A stretch of 64,000 bases of DNA from Colwellia marinimaniae. Its GTDB lineage: Bacteria > Pseudomonadota > Gammaproteobacteria > Enterobacterales > Alteromonadaceae. Within the stretch, counting starts at the first letter, position 1. Every line of letters begins with the position of its first letter. The position numbers and the translations under genes are program-made. This document shows, piece after piece, positions 1 through 9,822 of the stretch. The notes beneath the pieces were generated by a model. The model was not told the DNA's origin, did not search any database, and saw only the letters and a list, made by a program, of their open reading frames with translations. The stretch is from positions 124,001 through 188,000 of the forward strand of contig NZ_BDQM01000003.1 of assembly GCF_002207865.1 (NCBI RefSeq), in the 5' to 3' direction.

Positions 1-510
1 CAAGCAGCGAATGCCTTATTAGCAAAACTGAATAAAGAGCGCGAAGTCGACCAAGGTAAGCTAGATTTAGAATGGTTAACACGTTTAGATGCCATAGCAC
101 GTTTAATTGAAGATATTGTTCTTGGTGTCGCCTTATTATTATGTTTATCTGTGGTGCTTATTGTCGGTAATACCATTCGCTTAGCTATTTTAAATGAAAA
201 AGATGCTATCGCTATTATGAAATTGGTGGGTGCAACCGATAGTTTTATTCAGCGACCCTTTTTATATTCGGGTATTTGGTACGGTATTTTTGGCGGTATA
301 CTTTCATGTATTGCCGTTACCTTACTTGCTTGGTATCTAGGTTATGCGATAAGTGATCTAACAGCGCTTTATCAAAGTAATTTTCAACTACAGGGTCTTA
401 CTGGCAGTGAAGCCTTAATGCTTATTGCTTTTGCTGTGGTACTATCTTTACTGGGTAGTTACATCTCGGTAAGCCAACATATCAAGGCAATAGAGCCCAA
501 TGCGGACTAA
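1..510 (+). CDS. ftsX: Cell division protein FtsX, C-terminal part
   Basis: The reading frame is open from the first base of the window, so this is the 3' part of a gene that starts outside it. The visible 169 residues begin in the periplasmic loop (sequence around VDQGKLDLEWLTRL) and continue with three hydrophobic segments and the MKLVGATDSFIQRPF motif typical of FtsX permeases. FtsX pairs with the ATPase FtsE at the septum, where it recruits and activates murein hydrolases. The next gene is rpoH, as in the conserved ftsYEX-rpoH order of gammaproteobacteria. Identification is firm; the N-terminal half cannot be judged. Confidence 0.95.
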   Translation, partial: QAANALLAKLNKEREVDQGKLDLEWLTRLDAIARLIEDIVLGVALLLCLSVVLIVGNTIRLAILNEKDAIAIMKLVGATDSFIQRPFLYSGIWYGIFGGILSCIAVTLLAWYLGYAISDLTALYQSNFQLQGLTGSEALMLIAFAVVLSLLGSYISVSQHIKAIEPNAD

Positions 511-642
511 CAACGAAAAAATAACCGTACTTTCAATTAATTGTTGGCATGGTTCTATAATTAGTTATCTGTTTGTTTCTTCGCTTGTTTAAAGTTGAAA
601 AGTAAAGCCACTTACAAAGTGTCACATTTAATTCATCAATAA

Positions 643-669
643 TTTGAAAGATCGCCTTGTGCCCCTCTT
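643..669 (+). promoter_or_regulatory. Possible sigma-32-like promoter upstream of rpoH
   Basis: TTTGAAAG at 643-650 is followed, with 12 bases between TTGAAA and the C-run, by CCCCTCTT at 662-669. This resembles the heat-shock consensus CTTGAAA-N(11-16)-CCCCATnT and lies about 95 bases before the rpoH start. The match is imperfect, especially in the second half of the -10 box, so this is a suggestion of autoregulation and not a firm call. Confidence 0.3.
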
Positions 670-762
670 TCTATTAGGCTAATGTTCATGTCCCCGCTAT
701 CGTAAAGAGTGTCGAACTATGTTATTATCGCGGGCGAATCAAAGAGAGAAAGGAGAGTTATT

Positions 763-1620
763 ATGAGTCAAACAATGCAACTTACCCTACCAAAAAGTGG
801 TAGCATCGAAGCCTATATGCAATCAGCGTATAATATTCCTATGCTTACGGCTGAAAAAGAGCATGATCTGGCTACTCGTCTTTATAACGACAATGATTTA
901 TCAGCGGCACAAGAGTTAATTATGTCGCACTTACGTTTTGTTATTCATGTGGCTAAAGGTTATGCAGGTTATGGTTTACCTCATGCTGATCTAGTGCAAG
1001 AAGGCAACGTCGGTTTAATGAAAGCGGTTAAACGCTTTAACCCCGAAGTAGGTGTACGTTTAGTGTCTTTTGCTGTTCATTGGATTAAAGCAGAAATTCA
1101 TGAATATGTGCTTAAAAATTGGCGCATTGTCAAAGTTGCCACCACTAAAGCGCAACGTAAATTATTTTTCAATCTACGTAAAAATAAAAAACGTTTAGGC
1201 TGGTTCAGCACCGAAGAAGTAAATACGGTAGCAGAGAATCTTGGTGTAACCACTAAAGACGTTATGGAAATGGAATCTCGTATGAGTAGCCATGACCAAT
1301 CGTTTGAATTATCAAAAGACGATGATGATAATATTGGTGCTGGTAGTTTTTCACCTGCGCAATACTTGGAAGATAAACAATCAGATTTAGCCGTTGAAGT
1401 TGAAAATGATAATTGGGAACGTCATGCCAATCAGCGTTTATCAACCGCACTGGTGACACTGGATGACCGTAGCCAAGATATTATTAAGACACGTTGGTTA
1501 ACAGAAGATAAAACCACCTTGCAAGAGCTAGCTAATAAATATCAGATATCAGCAGAGCGGGTAAGGCAGTTAGAAAAAAATGCTTTATCTAAATTAAAAA
1601 ATACCATGGTATTTGATTAA
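763..1620 (+). CDS. rpoH: RNA polymerase sigma-32 factor RpoH
   Basis: Heat-shock sigma factor that directs RNA polymerase to chaperone and protease genes. The 285-residue protein has the usual length. Region 2 holds [18 protein letters not shown] and the helix [17 protein letters not shown]; the diagnostic RpoH box QRKLFFNLR lies at residues 131-139; region 4 ends with a helix-turn-helix around [14 protein letters not shown]. An upstream in-frame ATG at 709 would add 18 residues, but the ATG at 763 has a good AGGAG ribosome site at 751-755 and gives the standard N-terminus, so I use it. It follows ftsX in the same direction after a 250-base gap and ends in its own terminator. Confidence 0.97.
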   Translation: MSQTMQLTLPKSGSIEAYMQSAYNIPMLTAEKEHDLATRLYNDNDLSAAQELIMSHLRFVIHVAKGYAGYGLPHADLVQEGNVGLMKAVKRFNPEVGVRLVSFAVHWIKAEIHEYVLKNWRIVKVATTKAQRKLFFNLRKNKKRLGWFSTEEVNTVAENLGVTTKDVMEMESRMSSHDQSFELSKDDDDNIGAGSFSPAQYLEDKQSDLAVEVENDNWERHANQRLSTALVTLDDRSQDIIKTRWLTEDKTTLQELANKYQISAERVRQLEKNALSKLKNTMVFD

Positions 1621-1654
1621 GCCTTATATAAGCTTAAAAAAACCTATGTAAATA

Positions 1655-1678
1655 AGCCGACTTGATGTCGGTTTTTTT
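1655..1678 (+). terminator. Intrinsic terminator after rpoH
   Basis: CCGAC and GTCGG form a short stem around a TTGAT loop at 1657-1671, followed by seven T residues. It lies about 35 bases after the rpoH stop. Confidence 0.8.
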
Positions 1679-1911
1679 ATGGCTAAATTTTACGGCATTG
1701 TCATATTATCAAATTATGCCCACCTTACTCGCTAGTCATTATCCCATTAGAGCGATATTTATCTTGCAAGCAGCTAAAAAATAGCCAATCTAATCACATT
1801 TAATCACATCCTACTCGTCAGAAATCACCACTTCATTACAGTCTTAACTAAATTACCACACTTGAAAACGAACTTTTTCAAATAGATCGCGCAGTATTGA
1901 TGGCAATTGAT
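1679..1911. other. Intergenic stretch between rpoH terminator and inverted repeat
   Basis: AT-rich DNA with no convincing reading frame, RNA gene or promoter that I can name. It includes two near copies of the words TAATCACATT and TTAATCACATC (around 1792-1809). Confidence 0.5.
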
Positions 1912-1961
1912 TAATACCCGCTCCCATTGAAATCCTGCACTTTGAATAGGAACGGGTATAT
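1912..1961. repeat. Short inverted repeat made of two repeat-family ends
   Basis: The left arm AATACCCGCTCCCATTGAAA (1913-1932) and the reverse complement of the right arm (1941-1960, TATACCCGTTCCTATTCAAA) match at 16 of 20 positions. Both arms resemble the 20-base ends of the repeat at 50577-50935. It therefore looks like two element ends joined with almost nothing between. It sits about 40 bases before the start codon of the TonB-dependent receptor, inside its leader or promoter. Confidence 0.6.
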
Positions 1962-1999
1962 ATCAGTTCCCAATAATTTACGATAAAAAGGTAGAAGTA

Positions 2000-4510
2000 A
2001 TGAGCCTAAGAACAGCCAGAAAGAATATTGTCAGCCGTGGAGTAATGTTTGCCCTTGCCGCCACGTCTGTCACTTCAGTACAAGCAATTGCCGAAGAAGG
2101 CGCAGAAGAAATTGAACGTATTGCCGTAACCGGTTCTCGTATTAGCAGAACAGATATCGAAACCGCAAGTCCAGTCACAGTGATTTCTTCAGATTTTATT
2201 GCTAAAAGTGGTTTTACCTCAGTACAAGAAATATTAGCGATGCAACCTGCAGCTGCGGGTATGAGCTTAGGTGCCACCTCGAATAATGGCTCTGGCGGCT
2301 CTGCCACAGTTAACTTACGTGGTATGGGCAGTCAACGTACGTTAGTGTTATTAAATGGTCGTCGTATGGTGGCTTCAGGTACGGGAGCTGATTCTTCCGT
2401 AGATTTAAATACTATTCCGGTATCAATGATCCAATCCATTGAAATCTTAAAAGATGGTGCTTCTGCGATATATGGCTCAGATGCTATCGCTGGTGTAATA
2501 AACATCATCACTAAAAAAGACTTTGAAGGTACAGAAATTACCGCTGATGGCAGCATTACCGACAAAGGTGATGGTGAAAGTGGTGGTTTTAGCATTTTAC
2601 ACGGCAGTGAATTTGCCGGTGGTAACTTAGTACTTGGTGTACAGTACTCAAAGCGTGGTGAAGTGATTCAGTCGGATCGTGATTTTGTGCCGGCAGGGGA
2701 GTCATCATTCATTCCAGGTGGTAGTTTAGGTGGCATGATGCCAGATGGTAATGGTGACTTTAAACCACGTGACGAAAGTTATGATTACACCACTTCTAGC
2801 TATGCACAAACACCGAATGAGTTATTAAGTTTATTTACTAGCTTTAACAGTGAAATTGCTGACGATACCGAGCTTAGTATTGATCTTATGTATACCCGTC
2901 GTGAGTCAAATCAGCAAATGGCACCACAACCAGCAAATATCGATTTAATCACAAGTAAGATAGACCCGACATACATAAAGGGTATTCAAGATGTTTATGA
3001 TGAGCTAAATTCAGACATTGCTGATTCTGACGATCATTATGTCATTGGTGATACCATTAACTATAGGCGTCGTATGACAGATGCTGGTCCACGTATTTAT
3101 GGTCAAGAAACTGATACTTACCGTGCTTCTGTTGCTCTAACTGGTTATTTGAGTAATGATGCACAGTGGGATATGTCAGCGACCTATGGCCGTAATGATT
3201 CAAAAGACAGTGTTGCTAACTCTATCCATGCCGGTAATATGGAAAAAAGTATCTACGCCAATCCAGATGATTGGTTCAGTGGCAAGCCCATGGATAATGA
3301 CTTCTTAGCAAGTGAAAAAATTATGTACACCGAAGAAAATCAAGGTGGTAACGAGCAATTTATTTTAGCCGCTGGTTATAGTGGCATTAGTGAATCGGAT
3401 ATTGGTTATGCTGTTGGTGTTGAAAGCCGTTTTGAAAGTGGTTACTACACCCCTGATTTAATTACTCAAGCTGGTGACAGTACTGCGGCACAACAAGCCC
3501 CAACTGAAGGTAACTATTCAGTACAATCTATTTATGGTGAGATTTCAGTACCAGTAACTGATTCCTTTACGGTAGAAGCCGCGACTCGTTACGATAACTA
3601 CTCAACTTTTGGTGGCGCAGCCACGTGGAAGTTAGGTGCTACTTATACCATTATCGACGGTTTAATGTTTAGAGCAGTAGCGGCAACAGGCTTTAGAGCG
3701 CCAAATGTCAGTGAATTATACGGCGGCAACACCGGTTCATTCGATTATCTAGATGACCCTTGGGGTAACGAACTAGACCAACAAATCAAAGTTAATTATA
3801 CAAGTGATGCCGATTTACAACCAGAAGAGAGTGAGTCCTTTACTGCCGGTGTAGTGTGGGAAATCGCTGACGGTTTATCTACTACCATGGATTACTGGTC
3901 GTTTGATATTACCAATGCTATTAGCCGGGTAAATGTGCAAGCTGAAATGAATAAGTGTAAAAAAGGTGACGCTGTTGCTTGTGCGACTATTAATATTAAC
4001 ATTATCTCAGAGGGTGATTTGTCGAACATGACGGCAATGCTAACCAATATTGGTCATCAAAAAACCTCAGGTATAGATTGGAATGTTAGCTACACTGCCG
4101 GCATATTTAGAGTAACCCTTGATACTACCTACTTACTTGAGTTTGTCGAAGATGATATCAGCTATGAAGGCACTATTGATGGCAATATGGGTGGTTACTC
4201 GCAGTTAAAGTCTAACCTAAGTATTAGTGCTGATATCAGTGAAGATTGGAACCTGCTTTATACCGCTAATTATATCCAAGGCATGGACGGTGTTAACTAC
4301 GGAGACGAATTCACCACGGATGATGTGGTCTACCATAATATTTCAACGGCTTACCATGTTAATGATGCTTGGCAGGTAACTGGTGGTATCAAGAACTTAT
4401 TTGATACTGAGCCAGAAGAAGTACCAAATGGTAATGACATGAATACAGTACCCAACATTTATGATGTGGTCGGTCGTATTTTCTTTGTTAATACTTCCTA
4501 TAAATTCTAG
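2000..4510 (+). CDS. TonB-dependent outer membrane receptor
   Basis: Energy-dependent outer membrane receptor of 836 residues, normal for the family. A basic start and alanine-rich stretch ending near QAIAEE look like a signal peptide. A TonB-box-like ERIAVTGSRI follows at about residues 38-47. Next comes the plug domain, with the VNLRGMGSQRTLVLLNGRR and ILKDGASAIYGSDAIAGVINI motifs. The remaining ~650 residues are a beta-barrel ending in the aromatic residue expected for outer membrane insertion (NTSYKF). The start has an AAGG ribosome site. No transporter, regulator or enzyme gene adjoins it, so the substrate (siderophore, vitamin, peptide or oligosaccharide) is unknown. A hairpin and a terminator follow the stop. 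Confidence 0.93.
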   Translation: MSLRTARKNIVSRGVMFALAATSVTSVQAIAEEGAEEIERIAVTGSRISRTDIETASPVTVISSDFIAKSGFTSVQEILAMQPAAAGMSLGATSNNGSGGSATVNLRGMGSQRTLVLLNGRRMVASGTGADSSVDLNTIPVSMIQSIEILKDGASAIYGSDAIAGVINIITKKDFEGTEITADGSITDKGDGESGGFSILHGSEFAGGNLVLGVQYSKRGEVIQSDRDFVPAGESSFIPGGSLGGMMPDGNGDFKPRDESYDYTTSSYAQTPNELLSLFTSFNSEIADDTELSIDLMYTRRESNQQMAPQPANIDLITSKIDPTYIKGIQDVYDELNSDIADSDDHYVIGDTINYRRRMTDAGPRIYGQETDTYRASVALTGYLSNDAQWDMSATYGRNDSKDSVANSIHAGNMEKSIYANPDDWFSGKPMDNDFLASEKIMYTEENQGGNEQFILAAGYSGISESDIGYAVGVESRFESGYYTPDLITQAGDSTAAQQAPTEGNYSVQSIYGEISVPVTDSFTVEAATRYDNYSTFGGAATWKLGATYTIIDGLMFRAVAATGFRAPNVSELYGGNTGSFDYLDDPWGNELDQQIKVNYTSDADLQPEESESFTAGVVWEIADGLSTTMDYWSFDITNAISRVNVQAEMNKCKKGDAVACATININIISEGDLSNMTAMLTNIGHQKTSGIDWNVSYTAGIFRVTLDTTYLLEFVEDDISYEGTIDGNMGGYSQLKSNLSISADISEDWNLLYTANYIQGMDGVNYGDEFTTDDVVYHNISTAYHVNDAWQVTGGIKNLFDTEPEEVPNGNDMNTVPNIYDVVGRIFFVNTSYKF

Positions 4511-4523
4511 CAGCTATTAATTG

Positions 4524-4549
4524 CTGATATTCATTATGGTGAATATCAG
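4524..4549 (+). other. Perfect hairpin after the TonB-dependent receptor
   Basis: CTGATATTCA and TGAATATCAG are perfect 10-base arms around a TTATGG loop, starting 13 bases after the receptor stop codon. No T-run follows directly; the true terminator is at 4562. It could protect the mRNA 3' end. Confidence 0.6.
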
Positions 4550-4561
4550 TCACTCAAACTC

Positions 4562-4587
4562 AAGGCGACGGTAAAGTCGCCTTTTTT
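4562..4587 (+). terminator. Intrinsic terminator after the TonB-dependent receptor
   Basis: AAGGCGAC and GTCGCCTT arms around GGTAAA, followed by a T-run. Confidence 0.85.
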
Positions 4588-4814
4588 GATCCATTTATTC
4601 GACGGCATGACTGCTATTTTGACTGGTTATTTGAGCGATTATTATCGAAACTGACTTACCGACAAAATAAATGTTGTTTTAGCTTATCATTTAGCCATTC
4701 ATTTACCGCTTTTACTCGTTTCCCAGTATTATTTAGGTATATAATGTTGATACAAAAAGCATGAACTAGGCTATTGCTTAGTCATGTGAACATCAATAGC
4801 AGGAGTAATTTATT

Positions 4815-5084
4815 ATGGGTGGCATCGGAATTTGGCAACTAGTTATTATTGCCGTGATTGTCGTGTTATTATTTGGCACTAAAAAGCTGCGTAATTTAGG
4901 TGGTGATTTGGGCTCAGCGATTAAAGGTTTCAAAAGTGCTATCGGTGAAGACAAAGAGCAAAATACTAAGGTCGAAAAGACCAGCGCCGAAAAAACATCA
5001 GATAGTTTAGCCGATAACTCTAGCAGCGCAACAGCAGAAAGTAGTAAAGCTAGCAGCAAAACTAAAGAAACTGATCAGGCTTAA
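4815..5084 (+). CDS. tatA: Sec-independent translocase subunit TatA
   Basis: Pore-forming subunit of the twin-arginine system, which exports folded cofactor-containing proteins across the inner membrane. The 89-residue protein has the family pattern: one N-terminal membrane helix ([19 protein letters not shown]), the [21 protein letters not shown] hinge with its amphipathic helix, and a hydrophilic Ser/Lys/Glu-rich tail. An AGGAG ribosome site precedes the ATG. It opens the tatABC operon; tatB starts 3 bases after its stop. A TATAAT box at 4740-4745 is a candidate -10 element, although I could not find a good -35 partner. Confidence 0.96.
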   Translation: MGGIGIWQLVIIAVIVVLLFGTKKLRNLGGDLGSAIKGFKSAIGEDKEQNTKVEKTSAEKTSDSLADNSSSATAESSKASSKTKETDQA

Positions 5085-5087
5085 TTT

Positions 5088-5585
5088 ATGTTTGATGTTG
5101 GCTTTTGGGAATTAATTCTTATTGCAATTATGGGCTTGGTAATTTTAGGTCCTGAGCGCTTACCGGTAGCAATACGTACACTGCGTGGCTGGATAACAGG
5201 GGCACGTAAATTTAGCGATACAGTGAAAGCTGAGCTAACCGAAGAGTTACGTATACATGAGTTGCATGCCAACTTAAAAAAAGCAGAAGAAAGCGGTTTG
5301 AAAAACTTAAGTCCGGAAGTCGCCGAGTCATTAAAAACATTACAAGAGGCGGCAGCCTCGGTCACTGAACCCTTTAAAAAAGTGGATAATCAAGCTTTAG
5401 ATGCCATGACTTCCTCTTCATTGGCATCCTCAGCTAATACTAAAGCTGAGCAAGACGATAGTGCCGATAATGCAACGGTAGCCGAAACAAGTTCTGCAGC
5501 ACAATCAGCTGAACAATCAGCTGAACAATCAGCTGAACAATCAACAAAAGTAGCTAACCCAGAAAGTGATAAACGCCAATCATGA
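5088..5585 (+). CDS. tatB: Sec-independent translocase subunit TatB
   Basis: TatB forms the substrate receptor complex with TatC and binds twin-arginine signal peptides. The N-terminus has the hallmark [30 protein letters not shown]: a membrane helix, then the GPERLP hinge and a long charged amphipathic helix. At 165 residues it is of usual size. Its poorly conserved tail is rich in Ser, Ala and Glu and contains a repeated QSAE unit encoded by a 12-base tandem repeat. The stop overlaps the tatC start (ATGA), implying translational coupling. Confidence 0.96.
   Translation: MFDVGFWELILIAIMGLVILGPERLPVAIRTLRGWITGARKFSDTVKAELTEELRIHELHANLKKAEESGLKNLSPEVAESLKTLQEAAASVTEPFKKVDNQALDAMTSSSLASSANTKAEQDDSADNATVAETSSAAQSAEQSAEQSAEQSTKVANPESDKRQS
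5502..5543 (+). repeat. 12-base tandem repeat inside tatB
   Basis: The unit CAATCAGCTGAA occurs three times at 5502, 5514 and 5526, with a partial fourth. It encodes QSAE repeats in the disordered C-terminal tail, so length changes would stay in frame. Confidence 0.85.
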
Positions 5586-6346
5586 GCACAGCCCCAGCAC
5601 CTAGTGCCAGCCTATTTGATCACCTGTTAGAATTACGTAATCGTTTATTACGCGCTATTTTAGCGGTGTTAATTGTCTTTTGTTGCTTGGTATACTTTGC
5701 CCAAGATATTTACCAATATGTGGCACAGCCATTGTTAGCAACTATGCCAGAGGGCTCACAAATGATAGCAACCGATGTTGCTTCGCCATTTTTTGCCCCC
5801 TTTAAATTAACCTTAGTATTATCACTCTTTATTGCTATGCCCTTTGTCTTATATCAAATTTGGTCATTTGTGGCACCGGGTTTATACAGCAATGAAAAAC
5901 GTTTGATTGTGCCGTTAATGTTTGGCTCAACCCTACTGTTTTATAGCGGTATTGCTTTTGCTTACTTTATCGTTTTTCCGGTAGTGTTTACTTTTTTTGC
6001 TTCTGTAGTACCAGAAGGGGTGATGATTGCCACAGATATCAGTAGTTATCTGGACTTCATTTTAAAGCTCTTTTTTGCTTTTGGCGCGGCATTTGAGATC
6101 CCCATTGTTATTATTTTGCTGTGTTGGACGGGTATGACGACACCTGATAGTTTAAGAGAAAAACGAGCCTATGTCGTTGTTGGTGCTTTTATTGTTGGTA
6201 TGTTATTAACACCGCCTGATATTATTTCACAGACTATGTTGGCTGTGCCTATGCTGCTATTGTTTGAAGTGGGTATTATTATTGCTTCGTTTTATCATAA
6301 AGAAGACGAAGATAATTCAATTGATGGAAAAGAGAGTAAAGAATGA
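5582..6346 (+). CDS. tatC: Sec-independent translocase subunit TatC
   Basis: Core membrane protein of the Tat translocase that recognises the twin-arginine motif. Its 254 residues match the family length. The cytoplasmic N-terminus has the conserved [15 protein letters not shown] motif, and the periplasmic loop and second helix region has [21 protein letters not shown] and [16 protein letters not shown], where conserved prolines and glutamates lie. Six membrane segments are apparent. It overlaps tatB by 4 bases and the next reading frame by 4 bases, so it is the third gene of a tight operon. Confidence 0.97.
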   Translation: MSTAPAPSASLFDHLLELRNRLLRAILAVLIVFCCLVYFAQDIYQYVAQPLLATMPEGSQMIATDVASPFFAPFKLTLVLSLFIAMPFVLYQIWSFVAPGLYSNEKRLIVPLMFGSTLLFYSGIAFAYFIVFPVVFTFFASVVPEGVMIATDISSYLDFILKLFFAFGAAFEIPIVIILLCWTGMTTPDSLREKRAYVVVGAFIVGMLLTPPDIISQTMLAVPMLLLFEVGIIIASFYHKEDEDNSIDGKESKE

Positions 6347-6852
6347 CAGCGATGAATTTATTAACCTGTACCGCACTTATCAGCGGCTTAGTATTTCCCC
6401 TATTAGCGCAAGGTCAGACGACTAATCTCGCTGCTGACATTAAGGTTTGTCGACAAATAAGCCAGGATCAAGCAAGATTAACTTGTTTTGATGCACTTAG
6501 TCAGCAAAAACTATCAGTAAGCAAGCTAGCAAGTACCTCGGTAACCGCTGGACAAGTGGCTTTAACGGCAGAGCAAATTGATGCTTTTGCTAAAGAGCAG
6601 GTAAAAAAAACCACGGAAGAATTAGCTAATGAAATAAATAGCATTAGCCTAACCATTAGTAAATTAACGAAAACACCACGAGGAAAATGGAATATATTTT
6701 TTGAAAATGGTCAAAAATGGCAGCAAAAAGATACTATTAAGTTTAAGTTAAAAGTCGGCCAACAGGTGATTTTAACCAAAGGTGCACTTAGTGCGGTATT
6801 TTTACAAAAAGAAAATACCAATACTCGTATTAAAGTAAAAAGATTAAAATAG
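6343..6852 (+). CDS. Predicted secreted protein in the tat operon
   Basis: I do not recognise a named family. The 169-residue product begins with a hydrophobic stretch ending LLAQGQ, a probable signal peptide (alternatively starting from the second ATG, three codons later). The mature start has the motif [17 protein letters not shown]: two cysteines 12 residues apart around an arginine-leucine pair, resembling small periplasmic proteins with a C-x(n)-RLxCYD signature. A Lys/Glu-rich helix follows, then a C-terminal basic, beta-rich part ([16 protein letters not shown]). It overlaps tatC by 4 bases and precedes tatD by 12 bases, so it is cotranscribed with the Tat genes. A role in the envelope is inference only. 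Confidence 0.75.
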   Translation: MTAMNLLTCTALISGLVFPLLAQGQTTNLAADIKVCRQISQDQARLTCFDALSQQKLSVSKLASTSVTAGQVALTAEQIDAFAKEQVKKTTEELANEINSISLTISKLTKTPRGKWNIFFENGQKWQQKDTIKFKLKVGQQVILTKGALSAVFLQKENTNTRIKVKRLK

Positions 6853-6864
6853 AGCGAGACTATT

Positions 6865-7746
6865 TTGAATATCGACTTATTAAAAAGTAATAATTCAAAA
6901 GCTAAGACCTCAGCAGCTAAGGCCTCATCAAGCAATGCCTTAATAGATGTAGGTGTTAATTTAACCAATAAACGCTTTGATAAAGATCGTGAAGAGGTGA
7001 TTGCTCGCGCACAATCGGCAGCGCTCAGTGGCTTGCTGATCACGGGTACCAGTGTTGCCGAAAGCAAAAAAGCCTTAGCACTGTGCCAGCAATACCAAAC
7101 AGATTTCCCTAACTTTTTATACAGCACAGCCGGTGTTCACCCGCACGATGCTGACCATGTTGCCGTTGACTATATAGCGCAGCTCAAACAATTAGCCATG
7201 CACACACAGGTCAAAGCTATTGGGGAATGTGGTCTGGATTTTAATCGCAATTTTTCAACACCCGCCCAGCAAAAAATAGTTTTTAGCGAGCAGGTTGCTT
7301 TAGCGGCTGAATTACAAATGCCGTTATTTTTACATCAAAGAGATGCTTTTGCACCCTGGTTTAATATTCTATCGCCATACTTAGGTAAAGTACCTGCCAT
7401 GGTCGCTCACTGTTTTACCGGTTCGAAAAATGAATTAATGCAATGTATTAACGCTGATATGTATATTGGCATTACCGGTTGGCTATGTGATGAGCGCCGC
7501 GGTCAAACCCTTCGTGACATTGTCAGTTTGATCCCGTTAAATCGTTTGTTAATTGAAACGGATGCGCCCTATTTAACGCCTAGAACGATCCGACCAAAAC
7601 CGAAAAGTAGCCGCAACGAACCCAGTTATTTACCTTACATACTGAAAGAAATTACTAGCATTACCGGGCTTGACCAAGAACAGATAGCTTGGCAAACTAG
7701 TCGTAATGCCGAAAAGGTGTTTAATTTTCCTACAAAAAGGAATTAA
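6865..7746 (+). CDS. tatD: TatD family metal-dependent deoxyribonuclease
   Basis: TatD is a cytoplasmic TIM-barrel nuclease of the amidohydrolase superfamily, with 3'-5' exonuclease activity implicated in DNA repair; it is not a translocase component although it often sits in tat operons. Visible motifs are LIDVGVNLTN (usual N-terminal strand), TAGVHPHDAD (metal ligands HPH), AIGECGLDFNRNF (bridging Glu), LFLHQRDA, VAHCFTGS and LIETDAPYLTP. The predicted start is a TTG at 6865, which adds about 27 Lys/Ser/Ala-rich residues before the normal N-terminus; no ATG lies between. GAG-rich sequence before the TTG may act as ribosome site. At 293 residues it is longer than the usual ~260. Confidence 0.93.
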   Translation: MNIDLLKSNNSKAKTSAAKASSSNALIDVGVNLTNKRFDKDREEVIARAQSAALSGLLITGTSVAESKKALALCQQYQTDFPNFLYSTAGVHPHDADHVAVDYIAQLKQLAMHTQVKAIGECGLDFNRNFSTPAQQKIVFSEQVALAAELQMPLFLHQRDAFAPWFNILSPYLGKVPAMVAHCFTGSKNELMQCINADMYIGITGWLCDERRGQTLRDIVSLIPLNRLLIETDAPYLTPRTIRPKPKSSRNEPSYLPYILKEITSITGLDQEQIAWQTSRNAEKVFNFPTKRN

Positions 7747-7752
7747 TTCAAA

Positions 7753-8634
7753 ATGAAGCCAGTCGTTATCGCTAAAATTACAGGTTATGCAGCTTTATTG
7801 ATCTTGTATACTCCTGTGGCTATGGCGGTTACCGCAGAGAGTAGCGAACCGCTATATTTTACTATGGGGTTTTTTTTTGGCAGCGTCATAACCGCCATCA
7901 TTACTTGTTATTTAAGTCGGCATTTTCACAAAAAATATCAACAAATGTTATTGCAGCTTAAGTTAGCAAAAAATAATAACAAAATAGCCGAGCAAACCAT
8001 GAAAATCTTGACTGAAGAGCAACAAGACAGTCAAGATTTATTAGAAGAAAGGGTACAAGAGCGTACGCTAGAGCTTAATATAGCCTTACAAGAATTAGAA
8101 AGTGCTAACCAAGAGCTTGAACGAAAAAATGTCCTAGATGAACTTACCGGCTTACATAACCGACGATTTTACGATCAAAAAATATTAGCCGAGTATCGCC
8201 GTAGTCGCCGTAATCTTACCCCCTTAAGTTTAGTGTTAATTGATATTGATCACTTTAAATTAGTGAATGATAATTATGGTCATTTAGCCGGAGATCAGTG
8301 TCTTATTTGGCTATCGAAACATATTAAGCAAAGCTTGAAGCGTAGCGCTGATAAAGCATTTCGTTATGGTGGTGAGGAATTTTGTCTCATTCTCCCTAAT
8401 ACCGATGTAGAAGGTGCACTACTCTTGGCTGAACAATTACGCTTGTTGTTAAATGAACAAGTTTTCATTTTCCAAGAAATCGAGATAGCGCTAACGATTA
8501 GTTGTGGTATTTGTACTTACCAGCAAGAAGTGGATATTGGCCCCGAACAAATTTTCTCTGGCGCTGATAAAGCGCTATACCAAGCAAAGAATAATGGTCG
8601 CAATCAAACGCAACAATATATTTTAACAGAATAA
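7753..8634 (+). CDS. Membrane-anchored diguanylate cyclase (GGDEF domain)
   Basis: Makes the second messenger cyclic di-GMP from two GTP. The 293-residue protein starts with a signal-anchor-like segment and a second hydrophobic stretch (FTMGFFFGSVITAIITCYLS). A charged coiled-coil follows (about residues 70-130), then a full GGDEF domain: DELTGLHNRRFYDQ, LIDIDHFKLVNDNYGH and an intact GGEEF active site. RSAD ends exactly five residues before GGEEF, which is the classic RxxD inhibitory I-site, so product inhibition is expected. It lies 6 bases after tatD and 15 bases before hemB, in a run seen in related bacteria. No sensory domain is recognisable. Confidence 0.93.
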   Translation: MKPVVIAKITGYAALLILYTPVAMAVTAESSEPLYFTMGFFFGSVITAIITCYLSRHFHKKYQQMLLQLKLAKNNNKIAEQTMKILTEEQQDSQDLLEERVQERTLELNIALQELESANQELERKNVLDELTGLHNRRFYDQKILAEYRRSRRNLTPLSLVLIDIDHFKLVNDNYGHLAGDQCLIWLSKHIKQSLKRSADKAFRYGGEEFCLILPNTDVEGALLLAEQLRLLLNEQVFIFQEIEIALTISCGICTYQQEVDIGPEQIFSGADKALYQAKNNGRNQTQQYILTE

Positions 8635-9696
<1,062 letters not shown>

Positions 9697-9706
9697 GCTT
9701 TACATT

Positions 9707-9754
9707 AAAACTTAACTTAAAATTTAATATAAAACTTAACTTAAAACTTAATAT
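9707..9754 (+). repeat. 24-base direct tandem repeat after hemB
   Basis: Two copies of a 24-base AT-rich unit, 9707-9730 and 9731-9754, differ at a single base. They separate the hemB stop from its terminator. No function is evident. Confidence 0.85.
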
Positions 9755-9758
9755 AAAT

Positions 9759-9780
9759 GCGCGATTTATTCGCGCTTTTC
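9759..9780 (+). terminator. Intrinsic terminator after hemB
   Basis: GCGCGA and TCGCGC arms around TTTAT, followed by TTTTCTTT. Confidence 0.8.
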
Positions 9781-9822
9781 TTTGGCTAGCATTTGATTAA
9801 ACGGGATTTATTTACGCTATTA

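Noticed and set aside
5502..5543. CRISPR-like array
   Set aside because: The 12-base repeats are contiguous, without spacers, and lie in frame within tatB.
6711..7127. Minus-strand open frame across the tatD start
   Set aside because: Leucine/serine-rich shadow of tatD and the upstream gene with no family resemblance.
9707..9754. Iteron or origin-like repeat
   Set aside because: Only two copies of an AT-rich 24-mer between a gene and its terminator; no replication gene or DnaA boxes seen.
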